Origin: JBBQCW01 sp038319025
GTDB taxonomy: Bacteria > Actinomycetota > Thermoleophilia > Solirubrobacterales > Solirubrobacteraceae
Direction of reading: 5' to 3'
Length of the DNA stretch: 64,000 nt
NCBI GenBank assembly: GCA_038319025.1
Contig: JBBQCW010000012.1
Span: forward strand, 1-64,000
Below the pieces are notes generated by a model, which worked only from the letters and a program-made list of their open reading frames with translations, was not told where the DNA came from and ran no database searches. Positions 11,001 through 19,333 of the stretch are shown one piece after another. Position numbers and translations under genes: made by a program. Every line of letters begins with the position of its first letter. Within the stretch, counting starts at the first letter, position 1.

Positions 11001-12257
11001 ATGGCTCGCATTCTCCTCGGTGTCAGTGGCGGGATCGCTGCCTACAAGGCGCTTGAGTTCATCCGGCTGGCGACGGGCGCGGGCCATGCGGTCCGCGTCA
11101 TCCAGACGCCCTCCTCCCAGCGCTTCGTCGGTGCCGCCTCTTTCGCGGCGCTGACCGGCGCCCCGGTTCTCACGCAGGAGTGGGAGCGGGATCCGATGCG
11201 TGGGGCGTTCCCAGGTCAGTCGCCTCCGGAGCATGATCCACTGAGCCATCTTGAGCTGGTCCGGAACGCCGACGTGTTCCTCGTCGCCCCAGCGACGGCC
11301 AACACCCTCGCGCGGTTGGCCGGCGGATTGGCCGACAACCTGCTCGGCAGCGCGGCGCTCGCCGCCACGTGCCCGCTGGTGCTGGCCCCGGCCATGAACG
11401 ACAAGATGTGGGCTCACCCGGCCACGCAGGCCAACGTTCGGCTGCTCAGCGAGCGGGGAGCGCGGATCGTGGCCCCCGGGGTCGGGCGCCTGGCGTCGGC
11501 CGGCGAGGCGGGCGCGGGGCGCCTGGCCGAGCCGCAGGAGCTTCTGGACGCCGTCGAGGCGCTCGTGGGCCGCGGGCCGCGTCCGTGGGACGGCCTGCGG
11601 GTGCTGATCAGCGCCGGTGGCACTCGTGAGCCGATCGACAGCGTGCGCTTCGTCGGCAACCGCTCATCCGGGCGGATGGGATTCGCGCTGGCCGCCGCTG
11701 CGGCGGCACGTGGGGCTGAGGTGGCCGTAGTGGCCGCCAACGTCGCACTCCTCACACCGGCCGGCGTCACGCGCCATGACGTGGAGACGGCGGCTGAACT
11801 TCAAGTCGCGCTCGAGCAGGCCTTTGAGGCTTGCGACGTCCTCATCATGTCCGCCGCGGTCGCTGACTTCCGGCCCGTCGACCCACCGGAGGACAAGCTG
11901 AAAAAGGCTGGGCGTGAAGGGCTGACGATCCACATGGAATCGACCGTCGATGTGCTCAGCCTGCTCTCCGCTCAGCGCCGCGATGGTCAGACCCTCGTGG
12001 GCTTCGCGGCCGAGCACGGCCACGATGCGGTGCGCAACGGCGCCGCGAAGCGCGAGCGCAAAGGGTTGGACGCTGTCGTGGTCAACGACATCTCGCGGGC
12101 CGACATCGGTTTTGACAGCACCGACAACGAAGTCACGATCCTCACGGCGGCCGGGGAACAGGGCGTGGCGCGCGCCGGCAAGGACGCTATCGCGGTGGCC
12201 ATCCTGGACACCGTTGATGTTCTGCGCGCCCTCCATGTGACCTCGGTGGCGCCCTGA
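11001..12257 (+). CDS. coaBC: Bifunctional phosphopantothenoylcysteine decarboxylase / phosphopantothenate-cysteine ligase
   Basis: CoaBC carries out two steps of coenzyme A synthesis. The N-terminal CoaC half (about residues 1-185) is an FMN flavoprotein with GVSGGIAAYK, active-site His83 in SHLELV, APATANTLARLA and the PAMNDKMW motif. The C-terminal CoaB half begins near LRVLISAGGTREPID and keeps NRSSGRMG, SAAVADFRP and KLKKAG. The Cys of the E. coli CoaC flap (ACGDIGPGRM) aligns with Ala167 here (SAGEAGAGRL), so that cysteine is absent. The ATG at 11001 lacks a clear Shine-Dalgarno. The stop overlaps the next gene (TGATG). Confidence 0.95.
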   Translation: MARILLGVSGGIAAYKALEFIRLATGAGHAVRVIQTPSSQRFVGAASFAALTGAPVLTQEWERDPMRGAFPGQSPPEHDPLSHLELVRNADVFLVAPATANTLARLAGGLADNLLGSAALAATCPLVLAPAMNDKMWAHPATQANVRLLSERGARIVAPGVGRLASAGEAGAGRLAEPQELLDAVEALVGRGPRPWDGLRVLISAGGTREPIDSVRFVGNRSSGRMGFALAAAAAARGAEVAVVAANVALLTPAGVTRHDVETAAELQVALEQAFEACDVLIMSAAVADFRPVDPPEDKLKKAGREGLTIHMESTVDVLSLLSAQRRDGQTLVGFAAEHGHDAVRNGAAKRERKGLDAVVVNDISRADIGFDSTDNEVTILTAAGEQGVARAGKDAIAVAILDTVDVLRALHVTSVAP

Positions 12258-13225
12258 TGATGGGCCCCGTCGACGAGGGGCGTGTGCAGGACGTCGAGCT
12301 GGACGGGGCCCGTGCGATGGCGGCTCGCGTTCGCGAGGCTGTCGCCGGAGCGGCACAAGTCCGCGAGGGGCTGATCGACGACCTGCTCGTCTGCATCGCC
12401 GCCGAGGGCCACGTCCTGATCGAGGATCTACCGGGAGTGGGGAAGACGACCCTGGCCCGAGCCATCGCCCGCGCCTTCGACCTACAGTTCGCCCGCATTC
12501 AGTGCACCGCCGACCTGTTGCCGGCCGACGTGGTCGGGGTCAGCGTGTTCGAGCGCCGGGAGGAGCAGTTCACCTTTCGGCCAGGCCCCATCTTCGCCAA
12601 CGTCGTGCTGGTCGACGAGATCAACCGTGCGTCGCCCCGTACCCAGTCGGGACTGCTCGAGTGCATGCAGGAGCGGCGGGTCACGGTCGATGTCCACACC
12701 CACGAACTCGCGCGCCCGTTCCTGGTCCTCGCCACACAGAACCCGATCGAGTTCGAGGGCACCTACCCGCTGCCCGAGGCTCAGGTCGACCGTTTCATGG
12801 CCCGCGTCTCCCTGGGGTATCCCAGTGCGGCGGCGGAGGCCCAGATGCTGGCCCGCCACGAGCGAGGCGACCGGGTCTCCGCGATCGAGCCCGTCGCGAC
12901 CGCCGCCGATCTGCTGGCGGTGCAGGATGCCGCGATGCGCATCTACGCCTCGGACGCGCTGCGGGCGTACGTCGTCGCGCTGCTGGCCCGGACCCGCTTG
13001 GACGACCGGGTGGAACTCGGCGCCAGTCCACGGGCGGGCTTGCTGCTCCTGCGCGCCGCCAAGGCCCGTGCCCTGCTCCAAGGCCGAGACCACGCGCTTC
13101 CCGATGACGTGCAGGCCCTCGCGGAGGTCGTGCTGTCACATCGGATCGTGCTGGCCCCGGAGGCAATGGACGCGACGGGCGCGGGCATCGTCGCCGATGC
13201 GCTGATCGCCACGCCGGCGCTCTAG
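12257..13225 (+). CDS. MoxR-family AAA+ ATPase
   Basis: MoxR ATPases act as chaperone-like remodelers, usually encoded with DUF58 and transglutaminase or VWA proteins. The 322-residue protein has Walker A GVGKTTLARAI (near residue 65), Walker B VLVDEINRASPRTQ, sensor-type ATQNPIEFEGTYPLPEAQ and the DRFMARVSLGYP segment, all classic MoxR. The first of two tandem ATGs (12257 and 12260) overlaps the coaBC stop. The downstream genes are DUF58 and transglutaminase proteins, the usual partners. The physiological target is unknown, with cell-envelope maturation a common suggestion. Confidence 0.92.
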   Translation: MMGPVDEGRVQDVELDGARAMAARVREAVAGAAQVREGLIDDLLVCIAAEGHVLIEDLPGVGKTTLARAIARAFDLQFARIQCTADLLPADVVGVSVFERREEQFTFRPGPIFANVVLVDEINRASPRTQSGLLECMQERRVTVDVHTHELARPFLVLATQNPIEFEGTYPLPEAQVDRFMARVSLGYPSAAAEAQMLARHERGDRVSAIEPVATAADLLAVQDAAMRIYASDALRAYVVALLARTRLDDRVELGASPRAGLLLLRAAKARALLQGRDHALPDDVQALAEVVLSHRIVLAPEAMDATGAGIVADALIATPAL

Positions 13226-13229
13226 CGCG

Positions 13230-14321
13230 ATGGCCGGCGCCGCCCGCACCGCGTTTGCCGGGGCGGTCGTGCTGCTGGCGGCCGCCGCCTTCGACCTGGA
13301 GCCGCTTTACGCCGCCGGCATCGTGCTACTCGTCCTCGGCGGCTGCGCGGCGCTGTGGGTACGGGTCGGCGTGCGCGGGATCGAGGTCGCCCGGACGGTG
13401 GCGGGCCGCCGCGTGGAGGAAGAGGACCCGTTTCGCGTAACTATCGACGTGCGCTCGACTCGGGCGTTGCTGCCGGCCGGGGAGATCCGGGATCCGTTGT
13501 TGCCCTCACCCGCGCCGCTCGCCGCCGGCCGACGCCGCACGCGGGTGACCATCGACGTGCGCTTCGCGCGTCGCGGGCCACGGACGATCTCCGCCCCTTC
13601 GGTGGTGGTGCGCGATCCGGTCGGGCTCGCGGCCCGCGAGGTTCGGATGTCGCTGGACACGGTCGAGGTGCTCGTGCTGCCGCGGGTCACCGACGTGGTC
13701 GCCTCGGGCGACGGCGGCGGCGACGGGCGGCTGGCGGGTCAAGGGTTGCGAGCGTTCGTCGCGGCCGAGGTCGAGCTTGATGGGTTGCGACCCCATCGCC
13801 AGGGCTCACCGGCATCGCGCATCCATTGGCCGGCCTACGCCCGTGGGGCAGGACTTGTGGAGCGCCGGCTGCGAGCCGACACCGATGCCCTTCCGCTGAT
13901 CGTGCTGGATCCCCGGCACGCCAGATCGCTCGATGATCTCGATGCCGCGGTGCGCGCCGCCGCCTCACTGACCGTCCACCTGGCCCGACACGGCGGATGC
14001 GCGGTGCTTCTGCCTCGCGATCGCCGGCCGACCCATGTCGATTCGTCATTGGCGTCGTGGCCGCATCTGCACGCTCGGCTGGCGGTCGTCGATGGCAGCC
14101 ACGCCCCGGCCGTCTCGGCTATCGCGGCCCGGCACGGGACCATCGTGTACGTCTGCGCGCACCGCGGTGGTCCCGTTCCCCGGGTGTTGGCCCAAGCCCC
14201 GGGCGACGGGCGGATACTGGTCATTCCCGGCGGCGTCACCGGCCGGCAGGCAGCGTTCGTCGTCGCGGGTTGTGAGGGAGTGCTGCTGGGCCAGCGCCGA
14301 CGCAGGACGGTCGCGGCGTGA
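13230..14321 (+). CDS. DUF58 domain membrane protein (MoxR partner)
   Basis: This 363-residue protein begins with two hydrophobic segments (about residues 5-45), which anchor it in the membrane. An extracytoplasmic beta-rich part follows, then a DUF58 domain with the signature DGLRPHRQGSPASRIHW near residues 187-205. The C-terminal part resembles a VWA-like fold. It lies 4 nt after the MoxR ATPase and overlaps the transglutaminase gene by GTGA, forming the standard MoxR/DUF58/TGase triad. Function is unproven in this organism. Confidence 0.85.
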   Translation: MAGAARTAFAGAVVLLAAAAFDLEPLYAAGIVLLVLGGCAALWVRVGVRGIEVARTVAGRRVEEEDPFRVTIDVRSTRALLPAGEIRDPLLPSPAPLAAGRRRTRVTIDVRFARRGPRTISAPSVVVRDPVGLAAREVRMSLDTVEVLVLPRVTDVVASGDGGGDGRLAGQGLRAFVAAEVELDGLRPHRQGSPASRIHWPAYARGAGLVERRLRADTDALPLIVLDPRHARSLDDLDAAVRAAASLTVHLARHGGCAVLLPRDRRPTHVDSSLASWPHLHARLAVVDGSHAPAVSAIAARHGTIVYVCAHRGGPVPRVLAQAPGDGRILVIPGGVTGRQAAFVVAGCEGVLLGQRRRRTVAA

Positions 14322-16603
14322 GCGCCGTCGCCCCCGATCCGCGCGTCATCCTCGGAGTCCCGGCGACCGGCGAGCAGGTGACGCGGCGTGCCTGGCGCTT
14401 GGTCGCCGCGTTGCCCGTGACGGTGATCGCTGCGCTGCAGTGGGGGGCGCTTGTACGTCCTGGAGGCGCCGGGTCAATGATGGCCGCGCTCCTGATCGGT
14501 GCGGCGCTGGGGTGGGGACTCCTGGAGCTCGAAGCTCGCACCAGCGGGCGGACGCGGGCCCACTGGTGTGCTGCCGCGGTGCTGGGCGGCCTGGTCGGTG
14601 CCGCTCTCTGTGCCGGCGTACCGGTGCGCGACCTGCTCCCGGACCGCTGGGACGTGCTCGCCACGGGTATCTCGGACGGCGTCGCCTCGATCCCCGACCT
14701 CCTGGTTCCCTATCGGGGGCCCGAGGTGTGGACACGTCGAACGATCCTGCTGGGCGGTACCGCCCTGACGATCGCCGTGCTGCTGCTCGCCTGCTGGCCT
14801 GCCGGGAAGCGGACGACCGCGCTGCGATGGGCCGCCGCGACGGCGGTCGGGGTGCTGTACGTGGCCGCCGTGATCCCGCACACCCCGAGCCTCCCTTTCC
14901 TGTCGGGAAGCCTCTTCGCGCTGGCGTTCCTCGGATTCGTCCGGGCCGAGAGGATCCCGCAAGAGCAGTGGCGGGCAGGCGTGGCGCTCGCCGCCGGTGC
15001 GCTGCTCATCGCGGTGGTCCTGGCACCCCGGCTTGATGGCTCGCGCCCTTGGATCGATCTGCAACACCTCAGCGAGAACGCAGACCGCACGCACGCCGAG
15101 ACGTTCAGCTGGAACCATCGCTACGGGCCGCTGGACTGGCCGCGCACCGGGCGTCAGATGCTGACCGTGAGCGCCTCCACTCCCGATTACTGGAAGGCCG
15201 CCACGCTCGATGAGTTCGACGGCAAGGTTTGGCGGGAGGATGCGGGAAATATCTTCCGGGTGCCCGACACAGAGCTCGACCGGACACACCCGGAGTGGTT
15301 TCAGCGCATCGCGGTACAGGTGCATGGGTTGCGCTCAGACCGTTACATCGGCGCCGGCACGCTGCTCAGCATCGCCGACTCCTCGACTACCGCCGTTCCG
15401 GCCGGACCCGGTGTGTTTGAGCCCAGTGGCGCGCCGTTGAGGGCTGGTGACTCCTATGTCGCCAACGTCTATCTGCCCCGCCCGACACCGGCCGAGCTCA
15501 GCGCCGCCGGCGTCGACTACCCGGATCAGGTGGGCGCCGACCTGCTGATCGACCTGCCGCGCGCAGCCGGCGGGCCGTCGGTGATCGACTCATCATCCGG
15601 CCGTCGCGTCGACGCCAGGGCGACCATCGCGATCGGTACGTTCGGTGATCCGGGTTCACCCGTGGCGATCATGCCGGGGGCCGGCGGCAACGTGCGCATC
15701 GGCGGTCGGCTGCTGCTCGCCTCCGACTACGGCCGTATGTACCGGCTCGCGCGACGTCTGCGGGCGGCTTCTTCTACTCCGTACGCATTCCTGCGGGCCG
15801 TCCAGTCCCGCGTCCAACAGGGCGCGGTCTACTCGGAGACGCCAGGGGTCCATCGCAACCCGCTGGACGCCTTCCTTTTTGACGATCGGCAGGGGTACTG
15901 CCAGCAGTTCTCCGGAGCGATGGCCCTGTTGCTGCGGATGGGCGGGGTGCCCGCGCGGGTCGCGGCGGGCTTTGCCCCTGGGACTCCGCTAGGGCACGGC
16001 CGGTATTCGGTGCGCGACTCGGACGCGCATTCGTGGGTCGAGGCGTACTTCCCGCGGATCGGCTGGGTGACCTTCGATCCGACGCCCTCGGCGTCGCCGG
16101 CGCGCTCGCAGGCCGGTGACCGGCCAGGGGACGGTGCCGGAGGCGCACGCGCCCAGAAGCCCGCGACCACCCGGCCGGCCGTCGGTGCGGATGAGGGCGT
16201 CCACTGGCCGGCGTTGTTCGGGCTTCTCGCTGCGGGCGCGCTGCTTGTCCTAACCGTCGCCGTCGTGCTCCGCGCGCGCCGCCGCCGCCGGGCTCACCGC
16301 CCGCACGCTGATCCGATGCTGGAAGAACTGCAGCGTGCGCTGCGGCGCTCGGGCCGTGAACCCGCTCGCGCGACGACGCTGCAGCGCTTGGAGTCGGCGC
16401 TCGGCTCCTCAGCCGGTGCGGGTTCCTACGTGCGCGCGGTACGCGATGCTCGATTCGCGGGGACCGGGGGTGGGCCGACGCGCAGTGATCGTCGCGCACT
16501 GCGGGCGGCGCTGGCCCACGGTCTTGGTCTGCGTGGGCGCGTTCGCGCCTGGTGGGCCGTGCCGCCGGCGTTCGGTGATCGGCCGCGCCGCGCGGCGTCG
16601 TAG
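14318..16603 (+). CDS. Membrane transglutaminase-like protein (TgpA type)
   Basis: This 761-residue protein has an N-terminal block of about six membrane segments (residues 25-230), a long extracytoplasmic region, a transglutaminase-like core, one more membrane segment near residue 630-650 (FGLLAAGALLVLTVAVVL) and a basic cytosolic tail. The catalytic triad is visible: Cys528 in YCQQFSGA, His571 in AHSWVE and Asp587 in FDPTP. The GTG at 14318 overlaps the DUF58 stop. Together with MoxR and DUF58 it forms a module often linked to envelope protein processing. The substrate is not known. Confidence 0.88.
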   Translation: MSAVAPDPRVILGVPATGEQVTRRAWRLVAALPVTVIAALQWGALVRPGGAGSMMAALLIGAALGWGLLELEARTSGRTRAHWCAAAVLGGLVGAALCAGVPVRDLLPDRWDVLATGISDGVASIPDLLVPYRGPEVWTRRTILLGGTALTIAVLLLACWPAGKRTTALRWAAATAVGVLYVAAVIPHTPSLPFLSGSLFALAFLGFVRAERIPQEQWRAGVALAAGALLIAVVLAPRLDGSRPWIDLQHLSENADRTHAETFSWNHRYGPLDWPRTGRQMLTVSASTPDYWKAATLDEFDGKVWREDAGNIFRVPDTELDRTHPEWFQRIAVQVHGLRSDRYIGAGTLLSIADSSTTAVPAGPGVFEPSGAPLRAGDSYVANVYLPRPTPAELSAAGVDYPDQVGADLLIDLPRAAGGPSVIDSSSGRRVDARATIAIGTFGDPGSPVAIMPGAGGNVRIGGRLLLASDYGRMYRLARRLRAASSTPYAFLRAVQSRVQQGAVYSETPGVHRNPLDAFLFDDRQGYCQQFSGAMALLLRMGGVPARVAAGFAPGTPLGHGRYSVRDSDAHSWVEAYFPRIGWVTFDPTPSASPARSQAGDRPGDGAGGARAQKPATTRPAVGADEGVHWPALFGLLAAGALLVLTVAVVLRARRRRRAHRPHADPMLEELQRALRRSGREPARATTLQRLESALGSSAGAGSYVRAVRDARFAGTGGGPTRSDRRALRAALAHGLGLRGRVRAWWAVPPAFGDRPRRAAS

Positions 16604-16616
16604 GATCAGGACGGTG
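16601..16616 (+). promoter_or_regulatory. -10 box TAGGAT before the TPR gene
   Basis: TAGGAT (16601-16606) starts with the transglutaminase stop codon and ends 7 nt before the GTG at 16614. An AGGA also lies 3-6 nt before the GTG, so ordinary initiation is possible too. Confidence 0.4.
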
Positions 16617-16994
16617 CACAGCGCACAACCGCATGATCCGTACGAGCTTTACCGCAGCGGGAGCGCCCTGCTCGCCCGCGGCGACCATCACGCAGCCATC
16701 GTCCCGCTGTCGCGCGCCTGTGCCCTGGAGCCCGATCAGGCGTCGATCCAAGAAGCTCTCGGGCGGGCGTTGTTCCTCACCGGTCGGTTCGGTGAGGCCG
16801 CCCGGGAGTTCGAGGCGGTCGTCGCGCGGTCGCCGACCAATGACTACGCACTGTTCTGTCTTGGCCGGTGCCTGCAACAGCTCGGGCGTCACCACGAGGC
16901 GCGCCGTCCACTGGCGCTCGCATCGTGCTTGGCACCCGAACGGGCCGACTACCGGCTCTATCGCGACCGCGCCCGCGCCGCCGACACCGCCTGA
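16614..16994 (+). CDS. Small tetratricopeptide-repeat protein
   Basis: This is a 126-residue soluble protein made largely of about three TPR-like helical hairpins: DPYELYRSGSALLARGDHHA, then SIQEALGRALFLTGRFGEAA, then YALFCLGRCLQQLGRHHEA. TPRs usually mediate protein contacts, and no enzyme motif is present. I place the start at GTG 16614, just after the transglutaminase stop. The frame is open further upstream but overlaps the transglutaminase gene. It may belong functionally to the MoxR/transglutaminase set. The last visible gene before the rimP leader. Confidence 0.7.
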   Translation: MHSAQPHDPYELYRSGSALLARGDHHAAIVPLSRACALEPDQASIQEALGRALFLTGRFGEAAREFEAVVARSPTNDYALFCLGRCLQQLGRHHEARRPLALASCLAPERADYRLYRDRARAADTA

Positions 16995-17023
16995 GCGAAA
17001 GGGTCTGGTCGGGCCGCTGCTGC

Positions 17024-17029
17024 TAGTGT
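17024..17029 (+). promoter_or_regulatory. Candidate -10 box of the rimP-nusA-infB operon
   Basis: TAGTGT would start transcription near 17036. That gives an untranslated leader of about 80 nt which contains the intrinsic terminator at 17076-17100. Confidence 0.5.
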
Positions 17030-17075
17030 CAGGGAACAGCTTTCGCATCGGCGCAGCAAGCCGGTGGCTGTATGG

Positions 17076-17100
17076 AAGTGGGCGATCGCCCGCTTTTTTT
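17076..17100 (+). terminator. Intrinsic terminator in the rimP leader (probable attenuator)
   Basis: The near-perfect stem AAGTGGGCGATCGCCCGCTT (17076-17095) has a GGGCGATCGCCC palindromic core and runs straight into a tract of seven T (17094-17100) followed by ATT. It ends 18 nt before the rimP GTG and about 80 nt after the TPR gene stop. A smaller alternative hairpin (CAGC 17055-17058 with GCTG 17067-17070) precedes it. Placement between a likely promoter and rimP suggests regulated read-through rather than only an upstream operon end. Confidence 0.8.
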
Positions 17101-17118
17101 ATTGTCTGAGGGAGCATT

Positions 17119-17535
17119 GTGAGCACCATCCAAAACGAAATCGAGGCCCGGCTCGCTGTCGCGCTGCCCGATGTCGAGGTGCTCCTCGCTGATGTCTCCG
17201 GTGGTCGTGTCGTACGGCTGTACATCGACCATCCGGACGGTGTTTCGCTCGGACTCTGCGAGCAGGTCACGCTGGAACTGGCTGAATTGCGCGAGCGGTA
17301 CGCGCTCGAGGTCAGCTCGCCCGGGCGTGAGCGGCCGCTCACCAAGCCCGATCACTACCGGCGGTTCGTCGGCAGGCGTGCCCGTGTCCGCACGCGTGAA
17401 GCTTTGGAGGGCCACCGGTCGTTCACCGGAGAGCTCGTCGGCGCATCGGACCGTGAGGTCACGATCGCCGCTGCGGACGGCGTTGTCGCCATTCCGTACG
17501 ACCGCATCACCCGATCCCACCTCGTCGAGGAGTAG
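17119..17535 (+). CDS. rimP: Ribosome maturation factor RimP
   Basis: RimP assists 30S subunit assembly. The 138-residue protein is slightly short but keeps the N-terminal alpha/beta domain (VVRLYIDHPDGVSL) and the conserved LEVSSPGRERPL, followed by the C-terminal SH3-like domain (YRRFVGRRARV to IPYDRITRSHL). About eight residues appear missing in the loop before LEVSSPG compared with E. coli. The GTG at 17119 is preceded by GAGGGAG, a strong ribosome-binding site. It heads the rimP-nusA-ylxR-infB-rbfA cluster, with nusA starting 4 nt after its stop. Confidence 0.95.
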   Translation: MSTIQNEIEARLAVALPDVEVLLADVSGGRVVRLYIDHPDGVSLGLCEQVTLELAELRERYALEVSSPGRERPLTKPDHYRRFVGRRARVRTREALEGHRSFTGELVGASDREVTIAAADGVVAIPYDRITRSHLVEE

Positions 17536-17539
17536 TCGC

Positions 17540-19333
17540 ATGTCACGAGACATCCTGGAGGCCATGAGCGCCCTGGCGCGCGAGAAGGGCATCGAGGAAG
17601 AGAAGCTGATGGTCGCCCTCGAGGACGCGCTGCTGTCGGCGTACAAGAAGCAGCCAGATTCAGCTCCGTACGCCCGCGTCGAGGTTGATCGTGAGACGGC
17701 CGACTTCCGGGTCATCGAGTTGCTGATCCCCGAGCGCCTGGAGGCGCAGCTGATCGTCGAGACGATCGACGAGGGCACCGTCGTCGACCCCGAGACGGGC
17801 GAGATGGTCGAGCCGGCCGAGCCGGAGATCGACCCGGTCAAGTTCGAGCAGTACCGCGACCAGATCGAGGAGCGCGACGTCACGCCCGACGACTTCGGTC
17901 GCATCGCCGCGCAGACGGCCAAGCAGGTCATCCTGCAGCGCATCCGTGAGGCCGAGCGGGACATGATGTTCGAGGAGTACCGCGACCGCGTGGGCGAGCT
18001 GATCACCGGCATCGTCCAGCAGAAGGACTCCCGGTACACCCTCATCCAGCTGCGGGAGCGCGTCGAGGCGCTGCTGCCCAAGTCTGAGCAGGTCGAAGGC
18101 GAGCGCTACGAGCATTCCCAGCGCATCAAGGCCGTCATCAAGGAAGTCTCGGCCGACGCCAAGGGGCCGTCGATCATCGTCAGCCGTCGCGACACCGAGC
18201 TGATCAAGAAGCTGTTCGAGCTTGAGGTCCCGGAGATCGCCGACGGCCTCGTCGAGATCGCCGGTGTGGCCCGCGAGCCTGGTTACCGCTCGAAGATCGC
18301 CGTCATCTCACACGCCGACGGCGTGGACCCGGTCGGCGCCTGCGTCGGCCCGCGCGGGTCCCGCGTACGGATGGTCGTCTCCGAGTTGCGCGGCGAGAAG
18401 ATCGACATCATTCCTTACAACGACGAGCCTGCTCGCTTCGTGGCCAAGGCGCTTTCGCCCGCCCGCGTGCGCGAGGTCCTCGTCGACGACGAGGGGCGCC
18501 AGGCGACGGTCATCGTTCCCGACGATCAGCTCTCGCTGGCCATCGGCCGTGAGGGCCAGAACGCTCGGCTGGCCGCCCGTCTGACGGGTTGGCGCATCGA
18601 CATCAAGTCTGAGTCCGAGTTCGCCAACGAGGATCAGGGTGGCGAGTTCCCGCTCGAGGAGGAGACGGGTGGTCGTTGCGCCGCGGTCCTCTCCAACGGC
18701 CGGCGCTGCCCGAACCAGGCGGTGCCGATGTCTCACTACTGTGGTCTCGCCGTCCACCAGGCGTTGGCGCGCATCGACGGCACCAACGCGGTCACCGTCC
18801 TCAACGGGCTGACCGACGAGGACCTGGCGATCATGGCCGACCCGAACGCCGACGAGGCTGCGCTGGAACCGCTGGTCTCTCACGCGATCGCCCAGGCCGA
18901 AGAGGAAGCTGAAGCACAGGCCGCTCGCGAACTGGAAGAAGCTGCCGCCGAGATCATCGAAGGAGACGTCGCAGTGATAGCGGCCGTCGAAGGCGAGATC
19001 GCGGTCGTCGAAGAACTGATCGCCACCGATCTGGTCGTCGAAGCGCTCGCGGTGCAGGAGATCGAGGCGATCGAAGAGATCGTTGCCCAGGACGTCGCTG
19101 AGGGTACGGCGACGCCGGAGGAGCTCAGCGCCGCAGCGGCGATCATCGCCGCCGACCTGGACATCATCGAGGAGGCTGAGGCGGAGATTGCCGTGGCCGA
19201 AGCGATTCTTGTCGAGGATGTCATCGTCGAGGCGGTTGCCGAAGCTGAGATCGTCGGCGTCATCGAGGTCGTGGCCGAGGCCGAGGCCGAAGCGGAGCCT
19301 CGTCCCGAGTCCGACGAGGGAGCGCAGTCGTAG
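17540..19333 (+). CDS. nusA: Transcription termination/antitermination factor NusA with zinc-knuckle-like module and acidic tail
   Basis: NusA binds RNA polymerase and nascent RNA to control pausing, termination and antitermination. The start is ATG 17540. The protein is 597 residues, far longer than actinobacterial NusA of about 330-350. Residues 1-125 form the RNAP-binding N domain, then S1 (about 130-200) and two KH domains (DPVGACVGPRGSRV near residue 258, LSLAIGREGQNARLA near 331). After these comes an unusual module with C380, C390, C401 and H406 (spacing C-x9-C-x10-C-x4-H), which could bind zinc. Next is a short helical segment and a roughly 165-residue acidic tail rich in Glu, Ala, Ile and Val. 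Codon usage stays normal to the stop. Confidence 0.93.
   Translation: MSRDILEAMSALAREKGIEEEKLMVALEDALLSAYKKQPDSAPYARVEVDRETADFRVIELLIPERLEAQLIVETIDEGTVVDPETGEMVEPAEPEIDPVKFEQYRDQIEERDVTPDDFGRIAAQTAKQVILQRIREAERDMMFEEYRDRVGELITGIVQQKDSRYTLIQLRERVEALLPKSEQVEGERYEHSQRIKAVIKEVSADAKGPSIIVSRRDTELIKKLFELEVPEIADGLVEIAGVAREPGYRSKIAVISHADGVDPVGACVGPRGSRVRMVVSELRGEKIDIIPYNDEPARFVAKALSPARVREVLVDDEGRQATVIVPDDQLSLAIGREGQNARLAARLTGWRIDIKSESEFANEDQGGEFPLEEETGGRCAAVLSNGRRCPNQAVPMSHYCGLAVHQALARIDGTNAVTVLNGLTDEDLAIMADPNADEAALEPLVSHAIAQAEEEAEAQAARELEEAAAEIIEGDVAVIAAVEGEIAVVEELIATDLVVEALAVQEIEAIEEIVAQDVAEGTATPEELSAAAAIIAADLDIIEEAEAEIAVAEAILVEDVIVEAVAEAEIVGVIEVVAEAEAEAEPRPESDEGAQS

Noticed and set aside
18870..19333. 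Frameshift as the cause of the long NusA tail
   Set aside because: The frame continues without interruption from KH2 through the Cys3His module to the stop, with normal codon bias, and ylxR follows at the expected place.
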